Shown: positions 47,313 to 54,959, numbered from the stretch's first letter. The stretch: 54,959 nt of DNA from Dehalococcoidia bacterium (GCA_030690405.1 JAUYGU010000169.1:1-54959); one strand, 5' to 3'. Translations and numbers: made by a program. Notes: generated by a model not told the origin, from the letters alone.

Positions 47313-48515
47313 CTATCTGCGCTGGCTCGCCCCCGCCACCTTCCCGATCGCCCGCACGTAGTCGTCCAGGTCCGCCGTCGTGAGCGTGGGGTGCACCAGC
47401 AGGGTGAACAGCTCGCCGGCCAGGCGCTCCGCCACCGGACAGGGCGAGGCGTCGTATCCGGCGAAGACGGGCTGCTGCGGCAGCGGCGTCGGGTAGCGCC
47501 GCTGGATGGGCACGCCTTCCGCGGCTACCGCCCGCACGAAGTCATCGACGCCCGGCGCCGGCGACCCGGACGGCAGCCGACAGATGTACTTGTAGTAGCT
47601 GTGGACGGCGTAGGACGCCACCGGCGGCGGCTCTATTACGCGGAGCGCCGGCAGGCGCTCCGTCAGGTAGGCGGCGTTGCGCCGGCGCGCCTCCAGGTAG
47701 CCGTCCAGCCGCCGCAGCTGCACCAGGCCCGTCGCCGCCTGCATGGAGGTCATCCGGTAGTTGTAACCCAGCTCCAGGTGGTAGTACGCCCGCTCGGGCG
47801 GACGCCCGCCCGTCTGGGCTCCCTCCACCGGCCCCTCGCCGTGGTGGCGGATGCGGCGCATGCGCGCGGCTAGCGCATCGTCCTCCGTGACGGCGGCACC
47901 GCCCTCACCGCCGGTGGTCATGATCTTGTCCTCCCAGAAGCTGAAGCAGCCCACCCGGCCGATGATTCCCACCTTGCGGCCTTCGTAGAGCGCGCCGTGG
48001 GCCTGCGCGCAGTCCTCGATCACCGCGATGCCGCGCGGCTCGGCCAGGGCCAGCAGGGCGTCGAGGTCGGCCGGGTGGCCGTTCAGGTGCACCGCGACGA
48101 TCGCCTTCGTCTTCGGGCTGATGCGCTCCGCCACGCTCTCCGGCGAGAGGCAGTACGTATTCGGATCGACGTCCGCGAACACTGGGACCGCCCGTTGGTG
48201 GAGCACCGGCGTCGCCGAGGCGATGAACGTGTGCGCGGGCACGATCACCTCGTCGCCCGGGCCGACGCCGAGGGCGGCGAGCGCGGTGTGTATGGCGGTT
48301 GTCCCGGAGCTGGTCGCGACGCAGTGGGCGGCGCCGTTCCAGGCCGCGAACGCATCCTCGAAGGCGGCGACGGCGCCGCCGGTGAGCTGTGTGAGGCCGC
48401 CGGAGCGAAGGGCGTCCGCGACGGCGCTCACGTCGTCGTCGCCCAGGGCGGGCCAGGGTGGGAACGGCTTCGTGCGGACCTTCGGCCCGCCGTCAATCGC
48501 GAGCGCTTCGGCCAT
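47313..48515 (-). CDS. DegT/DnrJ/EryC1/StrS aminotransferase
   Basis: A 400-residue sugar aminotransferase: ATSSGTTAIHTAL and VEDCAQAHGAL-like (IEDCAQAHGA) PLP contacts, with the Schiff-base Lys in GCFSFWEDKIMTTGGEGGA. The N-terminus (LAIDGGPKVRTKPFPPW) resembles AHBA-synthase/StrS-type members. ATG 48515 is chosen because a minus-strand TATAAT lies just 11 bases upstream; longer extensions overlap the divergent SDR. It has no neighbouring sugar genes on its strand, so the keto-sugar substrate would come from elsewhere. Confidence 0.88.
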   Translation of the reverse strand: MAEALAIDGGPKVRTKPFPPWPALGDDDVSAVADALRSGGLTQLTGGAVAAFEDAFAAWNGAAHCVATSSGTTAIHTALAALGVGPGDEVIVPAHTFIASATPVLHQRAVPVFADVDPNTYCLSPESVAERISPKTKAIVAVHLNGHPADLDALLALAEPRGIAVIEDCAQAHGALYEGRKVGIIGRVGCFSFWEDKIMTTGGEGGAAVTEDDALAARMRRIRHHGEGPVEGAQTGGRPPERAYYHLELGYNYRMTSMQAATGLVQLRRLDGYLEARRRNAAYLTERLPALRVIEPPPVASYAVHSYYKYICRLPSGSPAPGVDDFVRAVAAEGVPIQRRYPTPLPQQPVFAGYDASPCPVAERLAGELFTLLVHPTLTTADLDDYVRAIGKVAGASQRR

Positions 48516-48525
48516 AGGTGGCCGT

Positions 48526-48531
48526 ATTATA
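48526..48531 (-). promoter_or_regulatory. -10 element of a near-leaderless aminotransferase promoter
   Basis: A perfect minus-strand TATAAT lies 10 bases before ATG 48515. Transcription would begin only ~4 bases from the start codon, so the mRNA is probably leaderless. No good -35 is seen at 16-18 bases. Confidence 0.4.
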
Positions 48532-48555
48532 GGCCAATGCCGGCGGGCCCGCACG

Positions 48556-48584
48556 TTCCGCCCGCGTGGGTGTTCCGCTATACT
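48556..48584 (+). promoter_or_regulatory. Promoter for the FabG-like SDR
   Basis: TATACT (48579-48584, five of six) is preceded 17 bases upstream by a weak TTCCGC. It lies ~35 bases before ATG 48619, with GAGGAGG between. It is divergent from the aminotransferase -10. Confidence 0.4.
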
Positions 48585-48618
48585 GCGCGGGGGTTCCGCC
48601 GAACTGAGGAGGTGTCTC

Positions 48619-49416
48619 ATGGACCTTGGGATAAGGGACAGAGTGGCGCTGGTTACGGGCGCCGGGCGCGGCATCGGCCGCCAGATCTGCCTCACGCTGG
48701 CCGGGGAGGGCACGCGCGTGGCGGTGAACGACCTATTCCAGGAGAGGGCCGACGCTGTCGCGGACGAGATCAGGAGCGCGGGCGGCCAGGCCGTCGGTGT
48801 CGTCGCCGACGTGACCGACGGCCTGGCGGTGGCCGCCATGGTGGAGCGGATCACCGGGGAGTGGGGCGGCGTCGACATCCTGGTGAACAACGCCGGCATC
48901 CCCGTGATCGCGAGCTCGCAGGACGTGGCCGTGGCCGGCGGGCAGTTCTTCGCCCAGTCAGACCGGGCACAGTGGGACCGGTCGATGGGGCTGATCACCT
49001 ACGGCGTACTGGCCTGCTCGCGTGCCGTGGTCGAAGGGATGGCGGAACGGCGCTGGGGGCGGATCGTCAGCGTTGTCTCAGACGCCGGCCGCGTGGGCGA
49101 GCCGCGCCTCGTCGCCTACTCGATGGCGAAGGCGGGCGTCGTCGGGTTCAGTAAGGCGCTGGCGAAGGAGATGGGGCGCTTCTGCGTCACGGTGAACTGC
49201 GTTTCACCGGCGACCACGGAGACCGAGGCGACGGCGGCCTGGCTACAGGCCCAGGGCGAGCAGATCATGCGCCAGTACCCGCTGGCGAAGGGGCTGGAGC
49301 GGCTGGGCCAGCCAACCGATATCGCGAGCGCGGTCGCGTTCCTCGCTTCGCAGTGCGCCGAGTGGATCACGGGCCAGGTGCTGAGCGTGAACGGCGGCTA
49401 CTCCATGCCGGACTAG
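48619..49416 (+). CDS. FabG-like short-chain dehydrogenase
   Basis: A 265-residue classical SDR: VALVTGAGRGIGRQI, NNAGIP, VSVVSDAGRVGEPRLVAYSM with YSMAK as the catalytic Tyr/Lys, and the C-terminal ITGQVLSVNGGYSMPD ending. These are 3-oxoacyl-ACP-reductase/alcohol-dehydrogenase-like features; NAD(P)H-dependent reduction of a ketone is expected. ATG 48619 has a perfect GAGGAGG; an upstream extension is antisense to the aminotransferase and rejected. A 16-bp hairpin follows the gene at 49443. Confidence 0.88.
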   Translation: MDLGIRDRVALVTGAGRGIGRQICLTLAGEGTRVAVNDLFQERADAVADEIRSAGGQAVGVVADVTDGLAVAAMVERITGEWGGVDILVNNAGIPVIASSQDVAVAGGQFFAQSDRAQWDRSMGLITYGVLACSRAVVEGMAERRWGRIVSVVSDAGRVGEPRLVAYSMAKAGVVGFSKALAKEMGRFCVTVNCVSPATTETEATAAWLQAQGEQIMRQYPLAKGLERLGQPTDIASAVAFLASQCAEWITGQVLSVNGGYSMPD

Positions 49417-49442
49417 CGGCGCCGCTGACTGTACCTGTGGGG

Positions 49443-49493
49443 TGGGAGCCGGGGCGCGGCCCCCTGGAGGGGAGAGTCGCGCCCCGGCTCCCA
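49443..49493. terminator. 16-bp inverted repeat downstream of the SDR gene
   Basis: Bases 49443-49458 and 49478-49493 are exact complements around a 19-base loop, a very GC-rich stem that should end or protect the SDR transcript. There is no T-run, so Rho-independent termination is not certain. The rest of 49494-49640 contains no convincing gene. Confidence 0.5.
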
Positions 49494-49642
49494 GGGGTGG
49501 GCAGCGGGGGATGGCATTGCCGGACCGCTCTCTCGCGGGCATCGAACAGGGGCGACGCTCCGTGCACCGACTCTCGCTGATCCCGGGGGGGGGCGGGCGG
49601 TGGGTGAGGGATGGGGCGTCGCTTCTCTGATTTCCTCCGCTG

Positions 49643-49679
49643 CAAATGTATAGGATAGCGTTATTCATACATTTGTCAA
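49643..49679 (-). promoter_or_regulatory. AT-rich dyad overlapping a minus-strand promoter
   Basis: CAAATGTAT (49643-49651) and ATACATTTG (49667-49675) form a 9-bp inverted repeat spaced by 15 bases, unusual in such GC-rich sequence. A perfect minus-strand TTGACA (49674-49679) overlaps the right arm, and TATCCT lies 16 bases further on. The transcript would run toward the SDR gene in antisense and has no protein-coding gene of its own that I accept. It may be an operator plus a small-RNA promoter. Confidence 0.4.
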
Positions 49680-49750
49680 GTGAGAAGCGGTCGCCGGGCG
49701 CTGGAATCTCACAGTAACTCTACCGCCGCTCCCCCGTCTAACCATTTGAG

Positions 49751-49942
49751 ATGTCCGGGGAAGGCTCTGAGGCGGCGCGCCGGCTGGCTGCGATGCGCCG
49801 CACCTACAACAAAGTGTGTCCGGTCTGCGGCGTCCACTTTGAGGGGATCGCCAGGCGCGTGTACGACCGGCAGGCCTGCCAGGTGAAGGCTTACCGCCAG
49901 CGCAGGCGGCTGGTCCGCGCCGACGGCCAGCGGCCCTCATGA
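49751..49942 (+). CDS. Small zinc-ribbon-like protein
   Basis: A 63-residue protein. CPVCGVHFEGIARRVYDRQA(C) gives a CxxC and a later Cys, followed by a strongly basic tail (VKAYRQRRRLVR). This resembles short zinc-binding proteins that accompany phage, plasmid or regulatory genes. The fourth ligand is not clear. ATG 49751 has a weak GAG; an ATG at 49793 nearer the Cys motif is possible. Function is unknown; nucleic-acid binding is plausible from the basic tail. Confidence 0.6.
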   Translation: MSGEGSEAARRLAAMRRTYNKVCPVCGVHFEGIARRVYDRQACQVKAYRQRRRLVRADGQRPS

Positions 49943-49975
49943 ACCACGCCTCCTGCCGCGCCGGGCGGTGTTCAC

Positions 49976-49994
49976 CTTAACTCTCGCTTAACCC
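49976..49994. promoter_or_regulatory. Direct repeat CTTAACTC-TCG-CTTAACCC, PhoB-type candidate
   Basis: Two half-sites (49976-49983 and 49987-49994) have an 11-base period and match the (C/T)TTAAC(C/T) type of cyanobacterial Pho boxes. They sit ~110 bases before the GAF-HD-GYP gene. A possible promoter lies between (CTAACA at 50022-50027 and TATGAT at 50046-50051, 18-base spacer). Confidence 0.4.
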
Positions 49995-50102
49995 TGTAAC
50001 GTCCCTGCAAATTAGGCCGTCCTAACATATGTAGTGGATTTCTAGTATGATTCGTTCGCATCGACGGCCCGCGGTAGCTACACGTAGATTGAGCATGTTC
50101 GG

Positions 50103-51611
50103 ATGAGTCTGTTCGCCGCTCACAACCGCAAACCCATAATCGAAATCGTCCTGGCCTACGCCGCCACGGTAGCGATAGCCGAGCTCGTAACGGGCGACGG
50201 CCGGATCCCCAGCGTCTTCACTACGCTCTTCTTCCTGCCTATCATCTTCCTGGCTTACCGCCACCCCCTGGCGTACTCCCTTATCGCCGCCGCCGTCGCC
50301 TCCCTGGCGACCAGCCCTGCAATGGGCGTTTTCGGCGTGGAAATGAACGATACGGTGATGCCGGTGTTCTGGCTGGGGTGGCCCGCGGTGTACCTGTTCC
50401 TGGCCGTCACGCTCAACCAGTGGGCGAGCATCAAGCTCCAGCGCGATGAGCTGGACGAGACCGTGGAACACCTCTTGGAAGTCCAGGCGAACAACGATAA
50501 GCGCCAGCAGGAGCTGGAGACCCTCAGCGTCATCCACAGCACGATCATGGCCGGCAGGGAAGAGTTTGCGGTGCTGGGGGAGATCACCCGCCGTGTCGCG
50601 GAGCTGACCGGTGCCAGGATCTGTACGCTGGTCGTATCCAGCCCGGCCAGCGGCGAGCGGCCATACGCGGTGCACGGCTTCGATATGGACGATTTCATGC
50701 GGCTTTACCCCGATGGCGCTCCCCACGGCGAGGGCGTGGCCGGCTGGGCGATCCTGCACAACCGCATCGCCACCTCCAGCAACGTCCTCCAAGACCCCCG
50801 CTATGACGGCCTGCGCGAGCTCGCCCTCAACATGGGGTTCCGCGCCGCCGCCGCCTTCCCCGTCGAGTTCGACGAGGGTGTCCCGGCAGCACTCGTGATC
50901 TGCTACGAGCATGAGCGGCAGTTCGCCCCCGACGAGCTCACCCGCCTGGAGCGCCTCTCCCGGCAGACTGAGCTGGCGATCCGCAGCGTAAGGCAGCGGG
51001 AGAGCCTCTCCCGCTTCGCCTTCGATACGGCCCTGGCGCTCACCGAAGCGATCGAGAGCCGGGACCCCTACACCGGCGGTCACTGCCACCGGCTGGCGGA
51101 GCACGCCGGCCGCGCGGCCAGCCGGCTCGCCCTCCCCCAGCGGGAGATCGAGGTGGTACGCATGGGCGCCGCCCTGCACGACGTCGGCAAGATCGTCGTG
51201 CCGGACGCGATCCTCAAGAAGCGCGGCAAGCTGACGCCGGACGAGTTCGCCATCGTCAAGCAGCACTGCTACAGCGGCGGCCAGATCTGCAAACGGGTGC
51301 CCTTCCTGATGGACGTCTTCCCGATCGTCTACCACCACCACGAGCGCTGGGACGGCCAGGGCTACCCGGACGGCCTCCGCGGCGAGCGTACCCCCCTGGG
51401 CGCTCGCATCGTCGCTGTCGTCGACGCCTACGACGCGATGACCACGGACCGGCCATACCGCGAGTCGATGAGCCAGCAGGCGGCGGCCGAGATCCTGAAG
51501 GACGGCGCCGGCAGCCAGTGGGACGCGACGGTGGTCCGCGTCGTCCTGGAGATGGTCGAAGTCGAGGCCCGGGAGGCCGAACGGGAGCAAGTCCCCGAGC
51601 CGGCCGTCTGA
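50103..51611 (+). CDS. Membrane-bound GAF-HD-GYP c-di-GMP phosphodiesterase
   Basis: A 502-residue signalling protein. The N-terminal ~115 residues carry three to four membrane helices, followed by a coiled-coil-like linker (ELDETVEHLLEVQANNDKRQ) and a GAF domain (about 140-290, IHSTIMAGREEFAVLGEI...). The C-terminus (about 305-490) is a full HD-GYP domain: HCHRLAEHAGRAASRLA, AALHDVGKIVVPD, HHHERWDGQGYPDG, DAYDAMTTDRPYR. It should degrade c-di-GMP in response to a ligand or redox cue. The gene is separate from the riboswitch operon, so the cell has at least two HD-GYP enzymes. Confidence 0.9.
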   Translation: MSLFAAHNRKPIIEIVLAYAATVAIAELVTGDGRIPSVFTTLFFLPIIFLAYRHPLAYSLIAAAVASLATSPAMGVFGVEMNDTVMPVFWLGWPAVYLFLAVTLNQWASIKLQRDELDETVEHLLEVQANNDKRQQELETLSVIHSTIMAGREEFAVLGEITRRVAELTGARICTLVVSSPASGERPYAVHGFDMDDFMRLYPDGAPHGEGVAGWAILHNRIATSSNVLQDPRYDGLRELALNMGFRAAAAFPVEFDEGVPAALVICYEHERQFAPDELTRLERLSRQTELAIRSVRQRESLSRFAFDTALALTEAIESRDPYTGGHCHRLAEHAGRAASRLALPQREIEVVRMGAALHDVGKIVVPDAILKKRGKLTPDEFAIVKQHCYSGGQICKRVPFLMDVFPIVYHHHERWDGQGYPDGLRGERTPLGARIVAVVDAYDAMTTDRPYRESMSQQAAAEILKDGAGSQWDATVVRVVLEMVEVEAREAEREQVPEPAV

Positions 51612-51725
51612 GAACCTCAGGCAAACCTCTCTCGCGCGTGGTAAAATGCTCCGTTGAGCGAGCGCGAGCTCCAGTTCCCGCGTTCGCCGGCCTCTTGAGG
51701 AGTGGTTTCAGTACAGGGAGGGGAC

Positions 51726-53438
51726 GTGGCGACGAAGAGGCTGGCCCCGCCGGCCGGCCCGGCACTATTCCTGGAACTCCTCCACGGCGCCCTTGCCCGC
51801 GACGGCTATCTGTCTCTCAGAGCGACGCAGGAGATCGCGGAGGCCTTGGAGGCGTCCCCCGCCGATGTCTACTCCGCCGCCACCTTCTACCATTACGTCC
51901 CCACCCAACCCGACCCTGCCCTTGCCGTCGGCGTCTGCGAAGGGCCCGTCTGCCGGTTGACCTGCCCGCAGGCTGATCGCCTGCTGCGGCAGCGGCTCGG
52001 CATCGGGGCGGACGGCCGCTCGGCGGACGGGCGCTACCGCTATCTGGGCGTGCCCTGCCCCGGCCTGTGCGACCGTGCCCCCGCTCTCTTCCTGGACGGC
52101 CGCTTCTACGCCGGCCGCGACGGCGCACCCGCCTGGCCGCCGGAGGAGGCGCCGGCGCCGCTCCCGGAGGCGTCCGGCGAAAGCGCGATCAGCCCCCTCC
52201 TCGGAGGCGAGAGGGCGTACGAGGTTCTTAAGGAGGCGCTGGGCAGCCTCACCCCGGATATGGTCGTCGCCGCCGTGTCCCAGAGCGGACTGCTGGGCCG
52301 GGGCGGCGCCGGCTTCCTGGCCGGGCGCAAGTGGAAGGCCGTGCGCTCGGCGCAGGCTGAGACGAAGTACGTCGTCTGTAACGCCGATGAGGGCGAACCC
52401 GGGACCTTCAAGGACAGGCCTGTGCTGGAGCGCGGCCCGGAGCTCCTGATCGCCGGCATGGCCCTCGCGGGCTACGCCGTCGGCGCCGGCGCGGGCATCA
52501 TCTACCTGCGATACGAGTACCCCCGCGCCCTCGAGGCGCTGCGCGCCGCAATCGAGCGCGCGGAAGCGGCGGGCCTCCTGGGGGACAGCGTCGCGGGGAA
52601 GGCGTTCTCCTTCCGGGTGTACCTGCGGCGCGGCGCTGGGGCCTACGTCTGCGGCGAGGAGACGTCGCTGCTGAACTCGCTGGAGGGGAAGCGACCGTGG
52701 CCGCGGGACCGCCCGCCGTTCCCCACGACCTACGGCCTGTTCGGCGCGCCAACGCTGGTCAACAACGTGGAGACGCTTGCCGCCGTCCCCGCCATCGTGG
52801 AGCGCGGGGCGGACTGGTTCCGCTCGCTGGGACGGGGCGAATCGGCCGGCACGAAGCTCTACTCGGTCAGCGGCCGCGTTCGCCGGCCGGGCGCCTACGA
52901 GCTGCCGCTGGGGGTGACCGCGCGAGAGCTGGTCTTCGAACGCGCCGGTGGCATAGCGGAGGGGAGGGCGCTCAAGGCGTTCACCCTGGGCGGCGTGTCC
53001 GGCGGCCTGCTGCCGGCGAGCGCGGTCGACCTGCCGCTGGACTACGCCGCGCCGCCTAGCGAGGGGGCGTTTCTGGGCTCCGGCGGCGTCGTCGTCCTCC
53101 ACGACGGCGACTGCGTCGTGCGGTTTGCCCGCGACTGCATGCGGTTCTTCGAGACCGAGAGCTGCGGCAAGTGCTACCCCTGCCGGATCGGCACCGTGCG
53201 CCTGCGGGAGCTGCTGGACGAGGCGACGGGCGTGGCGGAGCGCTCTCTGCCCGGCGAGGAGGCCGCGGCTCGCTACCACGAGCTCTCCGAGGCGATGCGC
53301 ATCGGCTCGGCCTGCGGCCTCGGCCCGTCAGCGGCGCTGATGGCGGGCAGCCTGTTCCGCCACTTCCGCGATGAGGTGGAGGAGCACGTGCTGCAGGGGC
53401 GCTGCCCGGCCGGCGTCTGCGGGAGGTCTGATGGCTGA
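51726..53438 (+). CDS. NuoE-NuoF fusion: NAD-reducing diaphorase subunit of formate dehydrogenase
   Basis: A 570-residue protein joining a NuoE-like [2Fe-2S] thioredoxin domain (about 10-120; Cys71, 76, 111 and 115 in C-x4-C...C-x3-C) to a full NuoF-like domain. NuoF motifs are GRGGAGFLAGRKW (NADH), ADEGEPGTFKDR (FMN), AYVCGEETSLLNSLEG and the [4Fe-4S] ligands ESCGKCYPCR plus SACGLG. Electrons from formate would reduce NAD+. GTG 51726 is preferred for its GGGAGGGG; GTG 51702 is an alternative. A weak -10 (TAAAAT, 51642) lies upstream. The stop overlaps the catalytic subunit gene by 8 bases, so the two are coupled. Confidence 0.9.
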   Translation: MATKRLAPPAGPALFLELLHGALARDGYLSLRATQEIAEALEASPADVYSAATFYHYVPTQPDPALAVGVCEGPVCRLTCPQADRLLRQRLGIGADGRSADGRYRYLGVPCPGLCDRAPALFLDGRFYAGRDGAPAWPPEEAPAPLPEASGESAISPLLGGERAYEVLKEALGSLTPDMVVAAVSQSGLLGRGGAGFLAGRKWKAVRSAQAETKYVVCNADEGEPGTFKDRPVLERGPELLIAGMALAGYAVGAGAGIIYLRYEYPRALEALRAAIERAEAAGLLGDSVAGKAFSFRVYLRRGAGAYVCGEETSLLNSLEGKRPWPRDRPPFPTTYGLFGAPTLVNNVETLAAVPAIVERGADWFRSLGRGESAGTKLYSVSGRVRRPGAYELPLGVTARELVFERAGGIAEGRALKAFTLGGVSGGLLPASAVDLPLDYAAPPSEGAFLGSGGVVVLHDGDCVVRFARDCMRFFETESCGKCYPCRIGTVRLRELLDEATGVAERSLPGEEAAARYHELSEAMRIGSACGLGPSAALMAGSLFRHFRDEVEEHVLQGRCPAGVCGRSDG

Positions 53439-54959
53439 GACGTTCGTCATGGACGGCCGGACCGTAGAGTTCCTCCCGGGCGAGACGCTGATGACGGCGG
53501 CGCGCAGGCAGGGGATAGCCGTCCCCGGCCTCTGCTACGACCCGCGCCTGGACCCGGCGGGCTCCTGCCGCCTTTGCCTGGTGCGCGTCAAGGGCCGGGG
53601 AGCGCCCGCCGCCGCCTGCGTGCTGCCGGCGGAGGCGGGGATCGAAGTCGCCAGCGAGGACGCGGAGCTGCGCGACTACCGGCGCACACTGCTGGAGATG
53701 GTCCTGTCCGAGAATCCCGGAGACTGTCCGAAGTGCGAGCAGCTGGGCACATGCGAGCTGCACTCTCTGGCGGAGGCCGTGGGCGCGAGGGCGGGACGCT
53801 TCAGCGGCGCGCGCAGCGGCGAGGCGAAGGAGGACGGCAACCCGTTCATCATCCGCGACTACAGCCGTTGTATCTACTGCTATCGCTGCACGCGTATCTG
53901 CGGAGACGTGGAGATGGCCCACGCCATCGTGCCCATCGGGCGCGGCTTCGGCACGAAGATCGCCACCGCCTTCGACGGCGGCCTCAAGGAGAGCCCCTGC
54001 ACCTTCTGTGGGCAGTGCGTCCAGACGTGCCCTACGGGGGCGCTGTTCGATAAGAAGATGTACGGCAAGGCGCGGGCGGAGGAGGTCACGCGCGTGCCCA
54101 CGGTGTGCAACTTCTGCGGCACCGGCTGCGGTATCAACCTGCACGTGGCCGGCGGCGAGGTGATAGGCACGACGCCGGACTTCAGCGCTCCCGCAAACGA
54201 AGGGGCGCTGTGCGTCAAGGGGCAGTTCGCCTGGGACTTCATCCACAGCCCTGACCGGCTCACGACACCCCTGATCAAGGCCGACGGCCGCTTCCGCGAG
54301 GCCACCTGGGACGAGGCGCTCGATCTTGTAGCCTCGCGCTTCCGCGACAGAAAGGAGCGTCACGGCCCGGACGCCTTCTGCCTGTGGGCCTCGGCACGCA
54401 CCGTCAGCGAAGCGAACTACCTGTTCCAGAAGTTCTCCCGCGCGGTTATCGGCACCAACAACGTCGATAACTGCGCCCGTACCTGACACGCCCCAACGGT
54501 CGCCGGTCTGGCGGTCATGGTAGGGACGGGGGCGATGAGCAACTCCATTGCTGAGCTGGAGGATGCGCCTCTCATACTGGCGGCGGGAACCAACACCACG
54601 GAGAGCCACCCCGTCATCTCTCTGCGGGTGAAGAAGGCGGTCTCCAAAGGGGCCAAGCTCATAGTCGTGGACCCCCGCAAGATAGAGCTGACCGACTTCG
54701 CCCACCGCTGGCTCCGCCTCAAGGTGGGAACCGACATCCCCCTCTTCAACGCCATGGCTCACGTGATCATAGAGGAGGGCCTCTACAACAAAGAGTACGT
54801 GGCCGCCCGAACGAAAGGGCTGGAGGAGCTGCGGGAGGTCCTGAAGGACTACACCCCCCAGTACGCGGAGGAGGTCACAGGAGTGCCCGCGGAAGAGATT
54901 GTAGCCGCGGCCCGGGAGTACGCCGCCGCCAGACCCGCCTCCATCATCTACACCCTGGG
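53431..54959 (+). CDS. Formate dehydrogenase catalytic subunit, selenocysteine-containing (3' end outside window)
   Basis: A large molybdo/tungsten bis-MGD oxidoreductase with NuoG-type N-terminal clusters. [2Fe-2S] ligands are Cys35, 46, 49 and 63; the HC-cluster region has Cys99, 102, 108 with Asn95 where His is usual. Two [4Fe-4S] ferredoxin clusters follow (Cys147/150/153/157 and 190/193/196/200), then the MGD-domain cluster (Cys226/229/233/261). At residue 352 the codon is TGA, followed in frame by HAPTVAGLAVMVGTGAMSNS; NNVDNCART-U-H matches the FDH Sec/Cys site. The frame stays open to the window edge. ATG 53431 has GGGAGG. Formate would be oxidised to CO2 (or the reverse) with NAD via the fused NuoE/F partner. 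Confidence 0.9.
54484..54486 (+). other. In-frame TGA, predicted selenocysteine (Sec352)
   Basis: TGA occupies the catalytic Sec/Cys position of formate dehydrogenases (CAR-T-U-H). The reading frame resumes with well-conserved FDH sequence for the remaining ~470 bases, so the codon is a recoded Sec rather than a stop. It requires selA/selB/selC/selD outside this window. Confidence 0.88.
54487..54523 (+). promoter_or_regulatory. SECIS-like element
   Basis: Eighteen bases after the TGA comes the loop GGTCT, closed by CGCC/GGCG (54501-54504 with 54510-54513) and further weak pairs. The distance and loop match the E. coli fdhF SECIS. Part of the loop (GGTCTG) also encodes conserved Gly-Leu, so the match is not fully independent evidence. 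Confidence 0.7.

Noticed and set aside
49243..49668. Minus-strand open frame downstream of the TTGACA at 49674
   Set aside because: Its product is a Pro/Arg-rich antisense shadow of the SDR gene with no start signal in place.
54484..54486. TGA read as a nonsense mutation making the FDH gene a pseudogene
   Set aside because: It sits exactly at the catalytic Sec/Cys site, is followed by intact conserved sequence and a SECIS-like hairpin.
1..54959. Search for CRISPR arrays, integrases, transposases and rRNA
   Set aside because: No regularly spaced repeats, no recombinase motifs and no rRNA-like stretch were found by reading.

Overview
This is a GC-rich bacterial chromosomal window (roughly two-thirds G+C by eye) with very dense gene packing and many 4-base start/stop overlaps. 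The gene mix suggests a member of the Chloroflexota, possibly a Dehalococcoidia-like lineage: DUF1616-LysM envelope proteins, cyclase-family hydrolases, small GYD/ABM-fold proteins, c-di-GMP signalling and a selenocysteine formate dehydrogenase. No rRNA or universal marker gene is present, so this taxonomy is an inference.

Region 1 (1-20.3 kb) is a surface-glycan locus made of two convergent transcription units. The plus-strand unit (104-8337) holds two SAM methyltransferases, two NAD-dependent sugar epimerases/reductases, a sugar aminotransferase, a glycosyltransferase and a polytopic membrane protein. The minus-strand unit (20312 down to 8339) is an 11-gene chain. In order it encodes a DUF1616-LysM envelope protein, a flippase fused to a GT2 glycosyltransferase, an SDR, a Gfo/Idh oxidoreductase, a GT2 enzyme, an epimerase, a Ugd-like dehydrogenase lacking the usual catalytic cysteine, a second Gfo/Idh enzyme, a methyltransferase, a GDP-sugar epimerase and a lone solute-binding lipoprotein. 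Together they could make, modify and export an unusual deoxy/amino-sugar polymer.

Region 2 (20.3-26.9 kb) carries envelope and lipid genes: a YdjM-like membrane protein, a geranylgeranyl-reductase-family flavoprotein that appears to start at ACG, a CPBP (CAAX) protease, an Ig-like protein with an LPPTG tail, a small membrane protein, a LysM-tailed TIM-barrel hydrolase and a zinc alcohol dehydrogenase. Two divergent intergenic regions here share an almost superimposable promoter/operator layout.

Region 3 (26.9-37.3 kb) begins with a class II tRNA that has a tRNA-Leu body but anticodon AUC. Next to it is a lower-GC helix-turn-helix-like gene. A probable six-gene minus-strand operon follows (GNAT, PHP phosphoesterase, GH38 mannosidase, cyclase, 59-residue membrane protein, M20 amidohydrolase), divergent from nagA.

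Region 4 (37.3-40.1 kb) is a c-di-GMP module: a c-di-GMP-I riboswitch, a GGDEF diguanylate cyclase, an HD-GYP phosphodiesterase and a two-repeat protein of unknown function.

Region 5 (40.1-51.6 kb) is mixed metabolism: a LmbE-type deacetylase, a GNAT-threonine dehydratase fusion, small ABM and GYD proteins, a HEPN-like lower-GC gene, a Gfo/Idh enzyme, an MFS exporter, a second sugar aminotransferase, a FabG-like SDR, a small zinc-ribbon protein and a GAF-HD-GYP protein.

Region 6 (51.7 kb to the end) encodes an NAD-dependent formate dehydrogenase. A NuoE-NuoF fusion is followed by a large catalytic subunit whose in-frame TGA at 54484 aligns with the selenocysteine site of FDH and is followed by a SECIS-like hairpin. 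That gene runs off the right edge. No CRISPR array, transposase or integrase was seen.
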